Source: a virus. Taken from it: a stretch of 40,836 nt of DNA. Below, piece by piece: positions 6,466 to 12,806 of this stretch. The stretch is from positions 1 to 40,836 of the IMG/VR virus record IMGVR_UViG_3300020171_000072. One strand, 5' to 3'. The notes beneath the pieces are model-generated. The model made no database searches. It saw nothing but the letters and a program-made list of their open reading frames with translations, and was not told the DNA's origin. The first letter of the stretch is position 1. Every line of letters begins with the position of its first letter. The position numbers and the translations under genes are program-made.

Positions 6466-6804
6466 ATGAACACCTGCGATCTATGCGGAGAAGACACAAG
6501 AAAATATCCGGTTGAACTTATGACAGATGGAATAATCAGGCTAATGTTGGTATGCGAGGGATGCTATAACATGGTCGGTGCCGGAGAGAAGAAGTCGAAA
6601 GGGCAGTTGAGGAAGAATAACATGACAAACGTACAAACACTCATTAACCTACAAAAAGCCCGCGAGAAACGGCTTACACGCCTCTCTGAGGGTATGCTGC
6701 ATCCGGTTACGGAACTGGCAAAAGTAGACATGCTGATCGCTGACTCACAGAACCTGATGACCGATATTGAGATACAAGACAGATTTTTGAGTATTGACAG
6801 ATAA
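6466..6804 (+). CDS. Zinc-finger hypothetical protein, 112 aa
   Basis: CDLCGED near the N-terminus and CEGC about 29 residues later form a four-Cys zinc site. The C-terminal half is a charged helical region (TLINLQKAREKRLTRL). I start at the ATG at 6466; the TTG at 6406 lacks a ribosome site. The coding end overlaps the promoter at 6794. Confidence 0.55.
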   Translation: MNTCDLCGEDTRKYPVELMTDGIIRLMLVCEGCYNMVGAGEKKSKGQLRKNNMTNVQTLINLQKAREKRLTRLSEGMLHPVTELAKVDMLIADSQNLMTDIEIQDRFLSIDR

Positions 6805-6823
6805 TATATAGATGTGTTAGTAT
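6794..6823 (+). promoter_or_regulatory. Promoter with GATGTG-flanked -10 box (copy 2), upstream of recT
   Basis: TTGACA (6794-6799), an 18-bp spacer, then TAGTAT (6818-6823) with an extended TG. GATGTG flanks the -10 on both sides, as at 5665-5692. The predicted start is near 6830, about 5 nt before the ATG at 6835, so the transcript would be almost leaderless. It drives the recombination genes. Confidence 0.6.
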
Positions 6824-6834
6824 GGATGTGTATT

Positions 6835-6990
6835 ATGATACCTGAAGTTCAAGACATAATCAGAGCAAAGATATACGAAGCGGCTCAATACGGTAGAGGA
6901 ACATTCAGCAGGCAATTCGACAGCATTGAACTTGAAGAATTACAAGACATAGCAGACGAATTACTAGAAGGCATTAAAAAATATGAATAA
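6835..6990 (+). CDS. Small acidic protein preceding recT, 51 aa
   Basis: The product is acidic and helical (IELEELQDIADELLEGIKKYE). The start lies about 11 nt after the -10 box, so translation may be from a nearly leaderless mRNA. Its 3' end overlaps the recT start by 8 bp. Function is unknown. Small acidic partners next to recombinases occur in phages, but no homology is claimed. Confidence 0.5.
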   Translation: MIPEVQDIIRAKIYEAAQYGRGTFSRQFDSIELEELQDIADELLEGIKKYE

Positions 6991-7927
6991 GCAAATTACA
7001 ACCGTAAATGATCTAAAAAAAATGACTCAAAGCGATTACGTCAAAGAAAGATTTAACGACGTACTCGGCAAAAAAGCAAATGGGTTTGTAGCCTCTCTTC
7101 TATCGGTAGTTAGCACCGACAATAAATTATCAACAGCCGAACCAAAAACAATTTTAAATGCCGCGATGATAGCCGCTACTCTTGATCTTCCCATCAACCA
7201 AAATCTTGGCTTTGCTTACATTATCGGTTATAAAAATAAAACCGGAGTTGTGGAGGCTCAATTTCAGCTTGGATACAAGGGTTTTATCCAATTAGCCATG
7301 CGCTCGGGACAATTCCAAACAATCAATACATCTGATGTGCGGGAGGGCGAAATTGAGACACACGACAGACTGACCGGCAGTATTAAATTTTCCTGGAAAG
7401 AAGAGAACCGCGATAAACTTCCGGTCATCGGTTACATCGCTTACTTTGAACTTCTAAACGGGTTTTCAAAGTCTATGTATATGACAACCAAAGAACTCAA
7501 AGCGCATGGTGTCAGATATTCCGCGACAGCTAAAAAAGGCTATGGAATGTGGGTAGATAACTTTGATGCCATGAGTAAGAAAACCGTTTTAAAGCTTCTC
7601 TTATCGAAGTACGCCCCTCTTAGCACACAAATGCAGACAGCGCAACTTGCAGATCAGGCAATTATCAGGGGAGAGAATAATTACGAATATGTTGACAATC
7701 AACCTGTATTGCCGGAAGAGGTGGCAAACAATAAAGAAAGAGGAAGAATAATAACTCACATTAAAGACTCAAAGAATATTGAGGCTCTTGTACAGTGTGA
7801 GGAACATATCGTAGACGACGAAACAAGAAAACTCTTTGAAGCTAAAAAGAAAGAATTGGAAAATAAAGAGGCTGACAAATTAGCAAAAGATGTAGATGAG
7901 GGAATAAAAAAGGAGGCTAAAAAATGA
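6983..7927 (+). CDS. recT: RecT-family single-strand annealing protein
   Basis: This 314-aa protein has the RecT hallmarks: ATLDLPINQNLGFAYIIGY, then EAQFQLGYKGFIQLAMRSG, then MYMTTKELKAHGVRYS and KKTVLKLLLSKYAPLS. RecT anneals complementary single strands produced by a partner exonuclease and supports phage recombination and replication. The partner nuclease lies two genes downstream. The C-terminal ~80 residues are acidic and lysine-rich, as in many RecT tails. It overlaps the next gene by 4 bp. Confidence 0.9.
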   Translation: MNKQITTVNDLKKMTQSDYVKERFNDVLGKKANGFVASLLSVVSTDNKLSTAEPKTILNAAMIAATLDLPINQNLGFAYIIGYKNKTGVVEAQFQLGYKGFIQLAMRSGQFQTINTSDVREGEIETHDRLTGSIKFSWKEENRDKLPVIGYIAYFELLNGFSKSMYMTTKELKAHGVRYSATAKKGYGMWVDNFDAMSKKTVLKLLLSKYAPLSTQMQTAQLADQAIIRGENNYEYVDNQPVLPEEVANNKERGRIITHIKDSKNIEALVQCEEHIVDDETRKLFEAKKKELENKEADKLAKDVDEGIKKEAKK

Positions 7928-8262
7928 ACGAAAATAATCAGTTAATGAGGGGTTGTATTGTAAAAATGAAGCCAAATAGTTGTGTCGGTTGGGGCAACGA
8001 GCAATGTGTTAGTTATGTTAGTGAACCCTTGGGGAGTGAAATTGGGTTATTTGGCCACAATCAAGCATATAAAACTTACGACGTGCAAGAAGTTATAAGT
8101 TTTCCTGATATTAGACAGATTGCTTCGCTAATAAATTCCGTTATTGTTGTAGCTGATAAATTTATAACTAAAGTCCAAGACGGAAGAGCAAGAAGCGTTG
8201 AGACATATAGCGATTTGCAGAAATTAAAAGCAGAAGCGATGTTATTAAAAGCAAATTTATGA
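7924..8262 (+). CDS. Hypothetical protein between recT and exonuclease, 112 aa
   Basis: The N-terminal part is Gly/Cys-containing and beta-like (MRGCIVKMKPNSCVGWG); the C-terminal part is a helix-forming segment (YSDLQKLKAEAMLLK). It overlaps both recT and the exonuclease by 4 bp, so it is expressed as part of the recombination operon. No family was recognised. Confidence 0.6.
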   Translation: MNENNQLMRGCIVKMKPNSCVGWGNEQCVSYVSEPLGSEIGLFGHNQAYKTYDVQEVISFPDIRQIASLINSVIVVADKFITKVQDGRARSVETYSDLQKLKAEAMLLKANL

Positions 8263-8921
8263 ACGACTTTTCAACTTATAAATTCAGAGTATCAAGTTTA
8301 CCGGCGCTGATGACAAACAGCCGTGTAAAATCCGATCCCTTGTCTGAAACAGCCAAAGAGATGATAAGAAAATGTTACATCCAAGAAGTATATAGCCGGG
8401 AAGACTTTATACAAACCGCACCAATGACAAAAGGCATTATGGTTGAATCCGATATACTCGATCTTTTACAGACGGTTACGAAGGAGACATATTTTAAAAA
8501 CAAAACGAGATTCGAGAATGATTATGTTCGTGGTACGCCGGATATTTCCGCGGCGAAAGACAGGGTAATTGACACAAAAGCTAGCTGGACGATATGGACA
8601 TTCGCGGCAGTTACAGAAGATAAAGCGAAGAAAGACTATTTTTGGCAGATAGCGGGATATGCTGAACTGCTTAAAAAAATTAAAGGCGAGCTTGTTTTTG
8701 GTTTAGTCAACACTCCCGAAGAGCTCATTTTGAAGGAACTCTACAAAGCCAATGCAGACGAAGCGAGAGAGGAACAGATCAGGAAAAATCATACCTATGA
8801 TGATATCGCGCCCGAGAAAAAGCTCAAAAGATACACGTTTGATTTTACGCCGGAGGACTTTCAGGCGATAAAGGAGAGGGTTGGAGCGGCAAGAGTATAC
8901 ATGGGAGGGTTGGACTTATGA
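8259..8921 (+). CDS. YqaJ/RecE-like 5'-3' exonuclease, RecT partner
   Basis: This 220-aa protein shows the PD-(D/E)xK order of phage recombination exonucleases: E63 in KGIMVESDILDLL, RGTPDI at 91-96, then VIDTKAS at 103-109 with the Asp and Lys of the active site, and YFWQIAGYAEL at 127-136. It would resect double-stranded ends to give 3' tails for RecT. The operon position beside recT supports this strongly. Confidence 0.85.
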   Translation: MNDFSTYKFRVSSLPALMTNSRVKSDPLSETAKEMIRKCYIQEVYSREDFIQTAPMTKGIMVESDILDLLQTVTKETYFKNKTRFENDYVRGTPDISAAKDRVIDTKASWTIWTFAAVTEDKAKKDYFWQIAGYAELLKKIKGELVFGLVNTPEELILKELYKANADEAREEQIRKNHTYDDIAPEKKLKRYTFDFTPEDFQAIKERVGAARVYMGGLDL

Positions 8922-9211
8922 AACACAACGATGCAAATTGCATACAGAATGAAGATTGTGAGCATATTGGCGATGAGGTTTTGGAAGAAGTGGGTATGCA
9001 AGTTGAAGACTCAATGGGCAGTTATCATATTGCCGATACTCACATTGAAGAAGTGGGAATGGGTGTTGGTGATAAAGATTGCCCCGATTGTTTGCGGAAC
9101 AGAATTATCAGAATGAAAAATAACGATTATCTATATTTTATAGCTATATTTGTTTTCTCGTTTATTGTCGGATTATTTACGCTTGTTTTATTTGATTGGA
9201 TAAAATTATGA
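8918..9211 (+). CDS. Acidic protein with C-terminal membrane helix, 97 aa
   Basis: The first two thirds are very acidic with a repeated EEVGM motif and Cys residues (NEDCEH, CPDC). The last ~25 residues form one hydrophobic helix (YFIAIFVFSFIVGLFTLVLF). This is a tail-anchored layout. The stop overlaps the KGG gene start. No family was recognised. Confidence 0.55.
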   Translation: MKHNDANCIQNEDCEHIGDEVLEEVGMQVEDSMGSYHIADTHIEEVGMGVGDKDCPDCLRNRIIRMKNNDYLYFIAIFVFSFIVGLFTLVLFDWIKL

Positions 9212-9390
9212 ATAACATAGCAAAAAGAGGTTTCGCGAGTATGTCTGTAAAACGCCGGAAAGAAATTGCGGGTATGGGTGGGAAAATGGCGCATAAGCTT
9301 GGCAGGGCGCATAAATTCACATCGGAAGAAGGAAGAATAGCAGGAATAAGAAGCGGGGAAAGTCGCCGGAAGAATAATCCAACTTCATAA
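9208..9390 (+). CDS. KGG-type stress-induced small protein
   Basis: The 60-aa product reads RGFASMSVKRRKEIAGMGG, then HKLGRAHKF, then EEGRIAGIRSGE. This is the pattern of the general stress KGG family (RGFASM, GGKAAH, GTAHEF, EAREAG-KGG). Family members are small, basic and Gly-rich; their biochemical role is not settled. The ATG at 9208 overlaps the preceding stop. An upstream TTG at 9196 is less likely. Confidence 0.75.
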   Translation: MNNIAKRGFASMSVKRRKEIAGMGGKMAHKLGRAHKFTSEEGRIAGIRSGESRRKNNPTS

Positions 9391-9453
9391 AATTCTCTGG
9401 AAAGCCTAACGGTGATCTGGGGAATTCTATAAGGTTAGATACAGGAGTAAGAT

Positions 9454-9996
9454 ATGGAAGAGAAGATAATAAAAGTACGATGTAAAGGTGCGGACTTATG
9501 CACCATAGACACCTTGTCGCAATTTCAGGGTAACCTGAAATCATTAAGCGAGGTAAATTACTCCAAACTCCACGATCTTATAATTACAAAGGGCTTCGAT
9601 TCTCCGATTCAGATATGGATAGACCCTGAAGGCAAAAAACAAATACTGGACGGTACACAACGCTTGCGTGTTTTACTCAAGTTACAAGAAGAAGGCTACG
9701 CCATCCCGGCAATTCCGGTTGACTACATCGAAGCTGATAACAAGAAAGACGCAAAAGAACGCCTCTTAACTAAGGTAAGTATTTATGGGAGGGTGGACGA
9801 GGAAGGATTGTATGAGTACAATAATGAGATTGGATTTGAGATTGAAACGAGCTTTTCTGAATTATTGGACATTCCGGGGATTGATCTGACTGTTGACGAT
9901 GTACAAGTTAAGCCAGAAGAACCGGGCGGAGAGAAGAAAGAAGAATGCCAAGAGTGCAAAAGTTATCACAATGAGGGACACGTCTTGACAAATTAA
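9454..9996 (+). CDS. ParB/Srx-fold domain protein
   Basis: ILDGTQRLRVLLKL at residues 64-77 matches the ParB N-terminal (ParB/sulfiredoxin) signature, where the G-x-R-R/L motif binds nucleotide. The upstream segment (SPIQIWIDPEGKKQ) also fits. The protein is 180 aa and lacks a recognisable HTH centromere-binding domain. It ends in an acidic segment with CQEC. In phages such proteins often act in DNA modification or regulation; a partition role is unlikely without ParA. AGGAG precedes the ATG. Confidence 0.65.
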   Translation: MEEKIIKVRCKGADLCTIDTLSQFQGNLKSLSEVNYSKLHDLIITKGFDSPIQIWIDPEGKKQILDGTQRLRVLLKLQEEGYAIPAIPVDYIEADNKKDAKERLLTKVSIYGRVDEEGLYEYNNEIGFEIETSFSELLDIPGIDLTVDDVQVKPEEPGGEKKEECQECKSYHNEGHVLTN

Positions 9997-10025
9997 AATA
10001 AAGAGATATAATTGAAATAAGAAAT

Positions 10026-10102
10026 CAGTTCTGGGAACAAGACTCTTTTTGTCTTGGTATGGTTTAGCCAGAACTGTACCGTACCGAGACAAAAGGAGTT
10101 TT
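10026..10102 (+). promoter_or_regulatory. 25-bp leader hairpin burying a Shine-Dalgarno
   Basis: Bases 10039-10063 pair with 10078-10102 without a gap (25 pairs, four of them G-U). The 3' arm contains AAAAGGAG, the ribosome site of the gene at 10106, so translation would be blocked when folded. The 14-nt loop contains CCAGAACTG (10068-10076), a perfect complement of CAGTTCTGG at 10026-10034 just upstream. It can therefore form a pseudoknot or an alternative fold. A third alternative is CAAGAC/GTCTTG at 10038-10056. This has the form of a riboregulator. Confidence 0.6.
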
Positions 10103-10105
10103 TTT

Positions 10106-10363
10106 ATGGAGAAAACATACGAACAATACGAAAAACAAGCAAAGAAAATTCTTGAAAAAAGATATGAGGGAAATTGGGTACCTGCCAATTATGATGGTTC
10201 AATAAGATATTCGCGTGAAGAAATCGGCACTACAATTACTCATTTAATAATGCTGGATTTAATAAAAAAACTTAATAGTGTGGATATAGAAAAACCTGTA
10301 TATGACGCTCTTGCTACTGCCTTTCAATTCGATGAGAATGGATTTTTGCATATTGCACATTAA
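10106..10363 (+). CDS. Hypothetical protein under hairpin control, 85 aa
   Basis: The ATG follows AAAAGGAG and a T7 run. An in-frame TTG at 10049 lies inside the leader stem and is rejected. The product is helical and charged (YEQYEKQAKKILEKRY), with a later hydrophobic helix (TITHLIMLDLIKKL). No family was recognised. Its ribosome site is in the stem described at 10026-10102. Confidence 0.6.
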   Translation: MEKTYEQYEKQAKKILEKRYEGNWVPANYDGSIRYSREEIGTTITHLIMLDLIKKLNSVDIEKPVYDALATAFQFDENGFLHIAH

Positions 10364-10375
10364 GGGGATTTTTTT

Positions 10376-10582
10376 ATGAACGATAAACGTGATTGGAAAA
10401 TATATTTTGAATGGATTGAGGGTAAAAACTATAATATATTAGCTTCTGAGTTTAATTTATCGCAAGATCGAATAAAAGAAATCTGCATTTCTAAAGTTCC
10501 CCCAAAGATAAAAACTATGGCTTGGCAAAGAGCCAATCAATACCAGAAATTTAGAGAATGGAAAAGAAATCTCACGGCGTAG
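10376..10582 (+). CDS. Small HTH-like protein, 68 aa
   Basis: The segment NILASEFNLSQDRIKEI has the length and polarity of a helix-turn-helix. The remainder is basic and Trp-rich. AAGGGG plus a T7 run precedes the ATG, copying the start context of the gene before it. It could be a small regulator; this is inference. Confidence 0.5.
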   Translation: MNDKRDWKIYFEWIEGKNYNILASEFNLSQDRIKEICISKVPPKIKTMAWQRANQYQKFREWKRNLTA

Positions 10583-10585
10583 GAA

Positions 10586-10960
10586 AATACCACCAGTAGG
10601 GAACAGGAAGCGTCTATATAATATTTGCCTGATAAACAGAATACTGGAAGGCTGGGGTGCGGTCGCCTCCAAATAGACCGCTGAGGGGAAAGGGTAACAG
10701 ATAGGATAATGGGTTGTTGTTTAACCGCCTGTCAATTAGTGAAACGTAGGAATGAGTCTACATAATCAATAGGCCAGAAACCTAATAAGTAAACAATGCA
10801 GAAGTACGGACAGACAGCCGGGTAAATACTTCCAAGCTAATAACTTAAGGATACATTCCCCATAAAGGAAACCCTATTCAAAGTCTTCACCTGCGTGGCA
10901 ACGGAAACAGTAAGAACTGCAATTCAAAGAAAGAGAATCTTTCCCTGAACTTTTGTCTTA
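10586..10960 (+). ncRNA. 375-nt gene-free stretch with many stems, candidate structured RNA
   Basis: No frame here is convincing. Inverted repeats that could form stems include CCAGTA/TACTGG (10593-10598 with 10642-10647), GCGGTC/GACCGC (10659-10664 with 10676-10681), GGTT/AACC (10712 with 10723), GAAGTA/TACTTC (10801-10806 with 10827-10832), and a long-range GGGAAAG/CTTTCCC (10686-10692 with 10939-10945). Purine-rich joining segments look like an RNA rather than a decayed gene. The class is unknown. It sits at a convergent boundary, so strand is uncertain. Confidence 0.4.
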
Positions 10961-10971
10961 ATGATTCCGTA

Positions 10972-11055
10972 CTACAGCCAAACAAAGAAGAGTAAGGCTT
11001 TTATTAACTTAGGGGATTTACGAAAACGAAATCTTAGTCTGCGTTTACTTATCAT
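10972..11055 (-). CDS. Small basic/hydrophobic peptide, 27 aa
   Basis: A near-perfect AAGGAGGTGA lies just before the ATG, the best ribosome site in the window. The peptide is Arg/Lys-rich at first and then hydrophobic (ALLFFVWL). It overlaps the end of the upstream gene by 11 bp. The short length lowers confidence despite the ribosome site. Confidence 0.4.
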   Translation of the reverse strand: MISKRRLRFRFRKSPKLIKALLFFVWL

Positions 11056-11197
11056 GGTTAATCACCTCCTTCTTTTTATTCCACATAGCAAGAGCTGCTT
11101 TGCTCGCCCTTGCCTTTCTTTGTTCCGGCGTCAAACTATCTGAGTACTTTCGCGCCATATCTGACATATACCTACTGATTGTTTTTTGTTTATTCAT
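11045..11197 (-). CDS. Small basic hypothetical protein, 50 aa
   Basis: The leftward frame encodes SRYMSDMARKYSDSLTPEQR then KARASKAALAMWNKKK. This resembles short phage and plasmid peptides with repeated Ala/Lys helices that may bind nucleic acid. Its ATG overlaps the stop of the preceding leftward gene (ATGA). Confidence 0.5.
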   Translation of the reverse strand: MNKQKTISRYMSDMARKYSDSLTPEQRKARASKAALAMWNKKKEVINHDK

Positions 11198-11361
11198 ATT
11201 ATTTGCTTTAAATCTTTTTTATAAAATCTTCCCAGCTTTTCTATTTTAGGATTTCCCTCAACCGGAGGACTTTTATAGTTTGCTTCGATTTCATGATAAT
11301 TATAATCGTCTTTTAATTTTTTAACATTATATAATTCGTATGTTTTGTAAAAATATTTCAT
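11194..11361 (-). CDS. Hypothetical protein, 55 aa
   Basis: GAGGAG lies upstream of the ATG. The product is polar, Tyr- and Lys-rich (YKTYELYNVKKLKDDYNYH), with no motif recognised. It is part of the leftward operon and overlaps the next leftward gene by 4 bp. Confidence 0.5.
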   Translation of the reverse strand: MKYFYKTYELYNVKKLKDDYNYHEIEANYKSPPVEGNPKIEKLGRFYKKDLKQII

Positions 11362-11380
11362 ATATTTTTTAGCTCCTCAT

Positions 11381-11418
11381 CTCTCCTCCCCCTCGTGCCT
11401 TCACGGCGAGGAGGAGAG
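11381..11418 (-). terminator. GC-rich hairpin inside the leftward operon
   Basis: CTCTCCTC (11381-11388) pairs with GAGGAGAG (11411-11418), and CTCG (11392-11395) with CGAG (11407-11410), leaving a CCC bulge. On the leftward transcript it lies just after the 69-aa gene. A clear U tract is absent, so it may be an mRNA processing or stability element rather than a full terminator. Confidence 0.4.
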
Positions 11419-11425
11419 TAGAAAG

Positions 11426-11635
11426 CTATAAACTATCCAATATTTTCTGCAATTTCGCATTAGGTTTTAACCAATTCGGATATGCTTTGTCAGTTATTTT
11501 TCGGATGTGTTCATAAGTTTGGATCGCCTCATCAACTTCTACATTCATTGAAGAATCATGCAAATAATTTATGATTGTTCGACTCAAAGCTGATCGGACT
11601 ATCCTAATTTCGTCTGAGGTTAAATTTAATTCCAT
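11426..11635 (-). CDS. Hypothetical helical protein, 69 aa
   Basis: The product is helical (LTSDEIRIVRSALSRTIINYL) and resembles small phage proteins with a DUF-type alpha hairpin, but no family was recognised. GGGGGTGA precedes the ATG. It overlaps the end of the RadC-like gene by 32 bp and is probably coupled to it. Confidence 0.6.
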   Translation of the reverse strand: MELNLTSDEIRIVRSALSRTIINYLHDSSMNVEVDEAIQTYEHIRKITDKAYPNWLKPNAKLQKILDSL

Positions 11636-12077
11636 ATTTTTTCACCCCCTCTCTTTTTATATTTTTTTTATTATTTCTGAAACTATAAAAACCTTCATTT
11701 TTGTGCGTGAAAATTACATGATCCAATGTTGTAATACCAATTATTTCTCCGGCTTTAGTTAATTGTTTTGTTATTTTAATATCATCATCGGATGGCTCCG
11801 GATCTCCCGATGGATGATTATGAGCTATCACCAATTGCGCTGATCCCTCTAATATTGCTCTGCGGTATACCTCTCTTGGATGGACTAGGGCAGAGTTGAG
11901 TATCCCCAAAGCTACAAGTTCAACCATTTTAACTTTATTTCGTGTGTCCATGTGCATAACATAAAAATGCTCTTTTTCGATGTCAATATTGTCTTCAAGC
12001 TTTAGTAAGTCTTGAAATACTTTTGCCAGTTGTTTTGGTTCTGATATTGTTATGTTGCTATTTTCGAGGAATTTCAT
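11604..12077 (-). CDS. radC: RadC-like JAB/MPN-domain protein
   Basis: HNHPSGDPEPSDDD at residues 86-99 is the JAMM metal-binding signature of the RadC family. A Glu near residue 35 is the expected upstream catalytic acid, and LDHVIFT follows as usual. The protein is 157 aa, so it has only the JAB domain and lacks the N-terminal helix-hairpin-helix region of chromosomal RadC. Function of RadC proteins is unsettled; stand-alone forms are common on mobile elements. It is transcribed from the leftward promoter at 12155-12183. Confidence 0.85.
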   Translation of the reverse strand: MKFLENSNITISEPKQLAKVFQDLLKLEDNIDIEKEHFYVMHMDTRNKVKMVELVALGILNSALVHPREVYRRAILEGSAQLVIAHNHPSGDPEPSDDDIKITKQLTKAGEIIGITTLDHVIFTHKNEGFYSFRNNKKNIKREGVKKYGIKFNLRRN

Positions 12078-12154
12078 ATTGTTTGTGAAGTCGGGGGGCA
12101 GAGTGTATTATATTCTACCCCTTCCGCTTCTTTATTTCTTCCTGCCTGAGTATT

Positions 12155-12183
12155 AGTATATACTAACGGTTAGCATATGTCAA
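12155..12183 (-). promoter_or_regulatory. Consensus leftward promoter with palindromic operator
   Basis: On the minus strand TTGACA (12178-12183), exactly 17 bp, then TATACT (12155-12160). The spacer contains a perfect palindrome CTAAC-G-GTTAG (12163-12173). A related site, CTAACGGTAG, lies at 12230-12239, and CTAACGGT also occurs at 9406-9413. This looks like an operator of a phage repressor controlling the radC operon. The rest of 12184-12458 holds no convincing gene, only a 16-codon TTG frame at 12337-12387 after AAAGGAG. Confidence 0.7.
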
Positions 12184-12458
12184 GTGGTAATATAAGGCTA
12201 GATAATATTAGTCATACAATTAGATTGTACTAACGGTAGGTGGAATCGTACAGCTCCGTAATCTCAAACGTCTGGAATCGATTTATACCTCATATCAAAC
12301 CGTATATATTTACTTTTCACGGCGAAAGGAGTATATTTGAGGAGGACAGTAGAAAATGTCTTAGTAGCCCGTTTCCGGTGTAAGTAAAATTATCTGAGGA
12401 TATTATCACGAACTAAGGAGAGGAGCGAAAGGACATAGATGCAATAAGCAAGATATGT

Positions 12459-12471
12459 TATAATATGATTA
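12459..12471 (+). promoter_or_regulatory. Extended -10 promoter giving leaderless groES mRNA
   Basis: TGTTATAAT, with TATAAT at 12459-12464, is an extended -10. The expected start, 7 nt beyond the hexamer, falls on the ATG at 12471. No good -35 is visible. The same geometry recurs before several other genes. Confidence 0.55.
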
Positions 12472-12797
12472 TGGACATTACCAACACATATACCCCAATG
12501 CCTGGATTTATTCTAATACTACCCTTTGACACCGATACCAATTCAGATTTCAAAGTTGTTGATAATTTTGGTAAGACTTATAAAGGCGAAGTGATCGCAG
12601 TAGGTAAGGACAGATTAAACGATTATGGCATTAACGTATCATCACCGGTGAAGGTAGGAAATAAGGTTTTATATTCCATAGCCGGAGCTGAGAAAACTAA
12701 ACTTGAATACAAGGGGAAGAGGACAGAATTCGCCATAGCGCCTTTTGGTAGAATTTTGCTCAAAATTGAGGAAAGCAACAAGGCGAAAAAACAATAA
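12471..12797 (+). CDS. groES: Phage GroES-like co-chaperonin
   Basis: The protein has the Cpn10 layout: MPGFILILPF near the start, GEVIAVGKDRL in the centre, SPVKVGNKVLYS, and FAIAPFGRILLKIEE at the end. It would form the heptameric lid of the downstream GroEL. The mobile loop region is shorter than in E. coli GroES and lacks an obvious Ile-Val-Leu anchor, so lid contacts may be altered. I start at 12471 because the extended -10 ends 6 nt before it; the ATG at 12465 abuts the -10. The groEL gene follows after 9 bp. Confidence 0.85.
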   Translation: MDITNTYTPMPGFILILPFDTDTNSDFKVVDNFGKTYKGEVIAVGKDRLNDYGINVSSPVKVGNKVLYSIAGAEKTKLEYKGKRTEFAIAPFGRILLKIEESNKAKKQ

Positions 12798-12806
12798 ACA
12801 TACTAT

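Noticed and set aside
10961-11143. Rightward frame of 60 codons
   Set aside because: The leftward genes on the opposite strand have a near-perfect ribosome site and ATGA overlaps; the rightward frame has neither.
12184-12464. CIRCE heat-shock element before groES
   Set aside because: The TTAGCACTC-N9-GAGTGCTAA pattern is absent; only the CTAACGG-type operator and an extended -10 are present.
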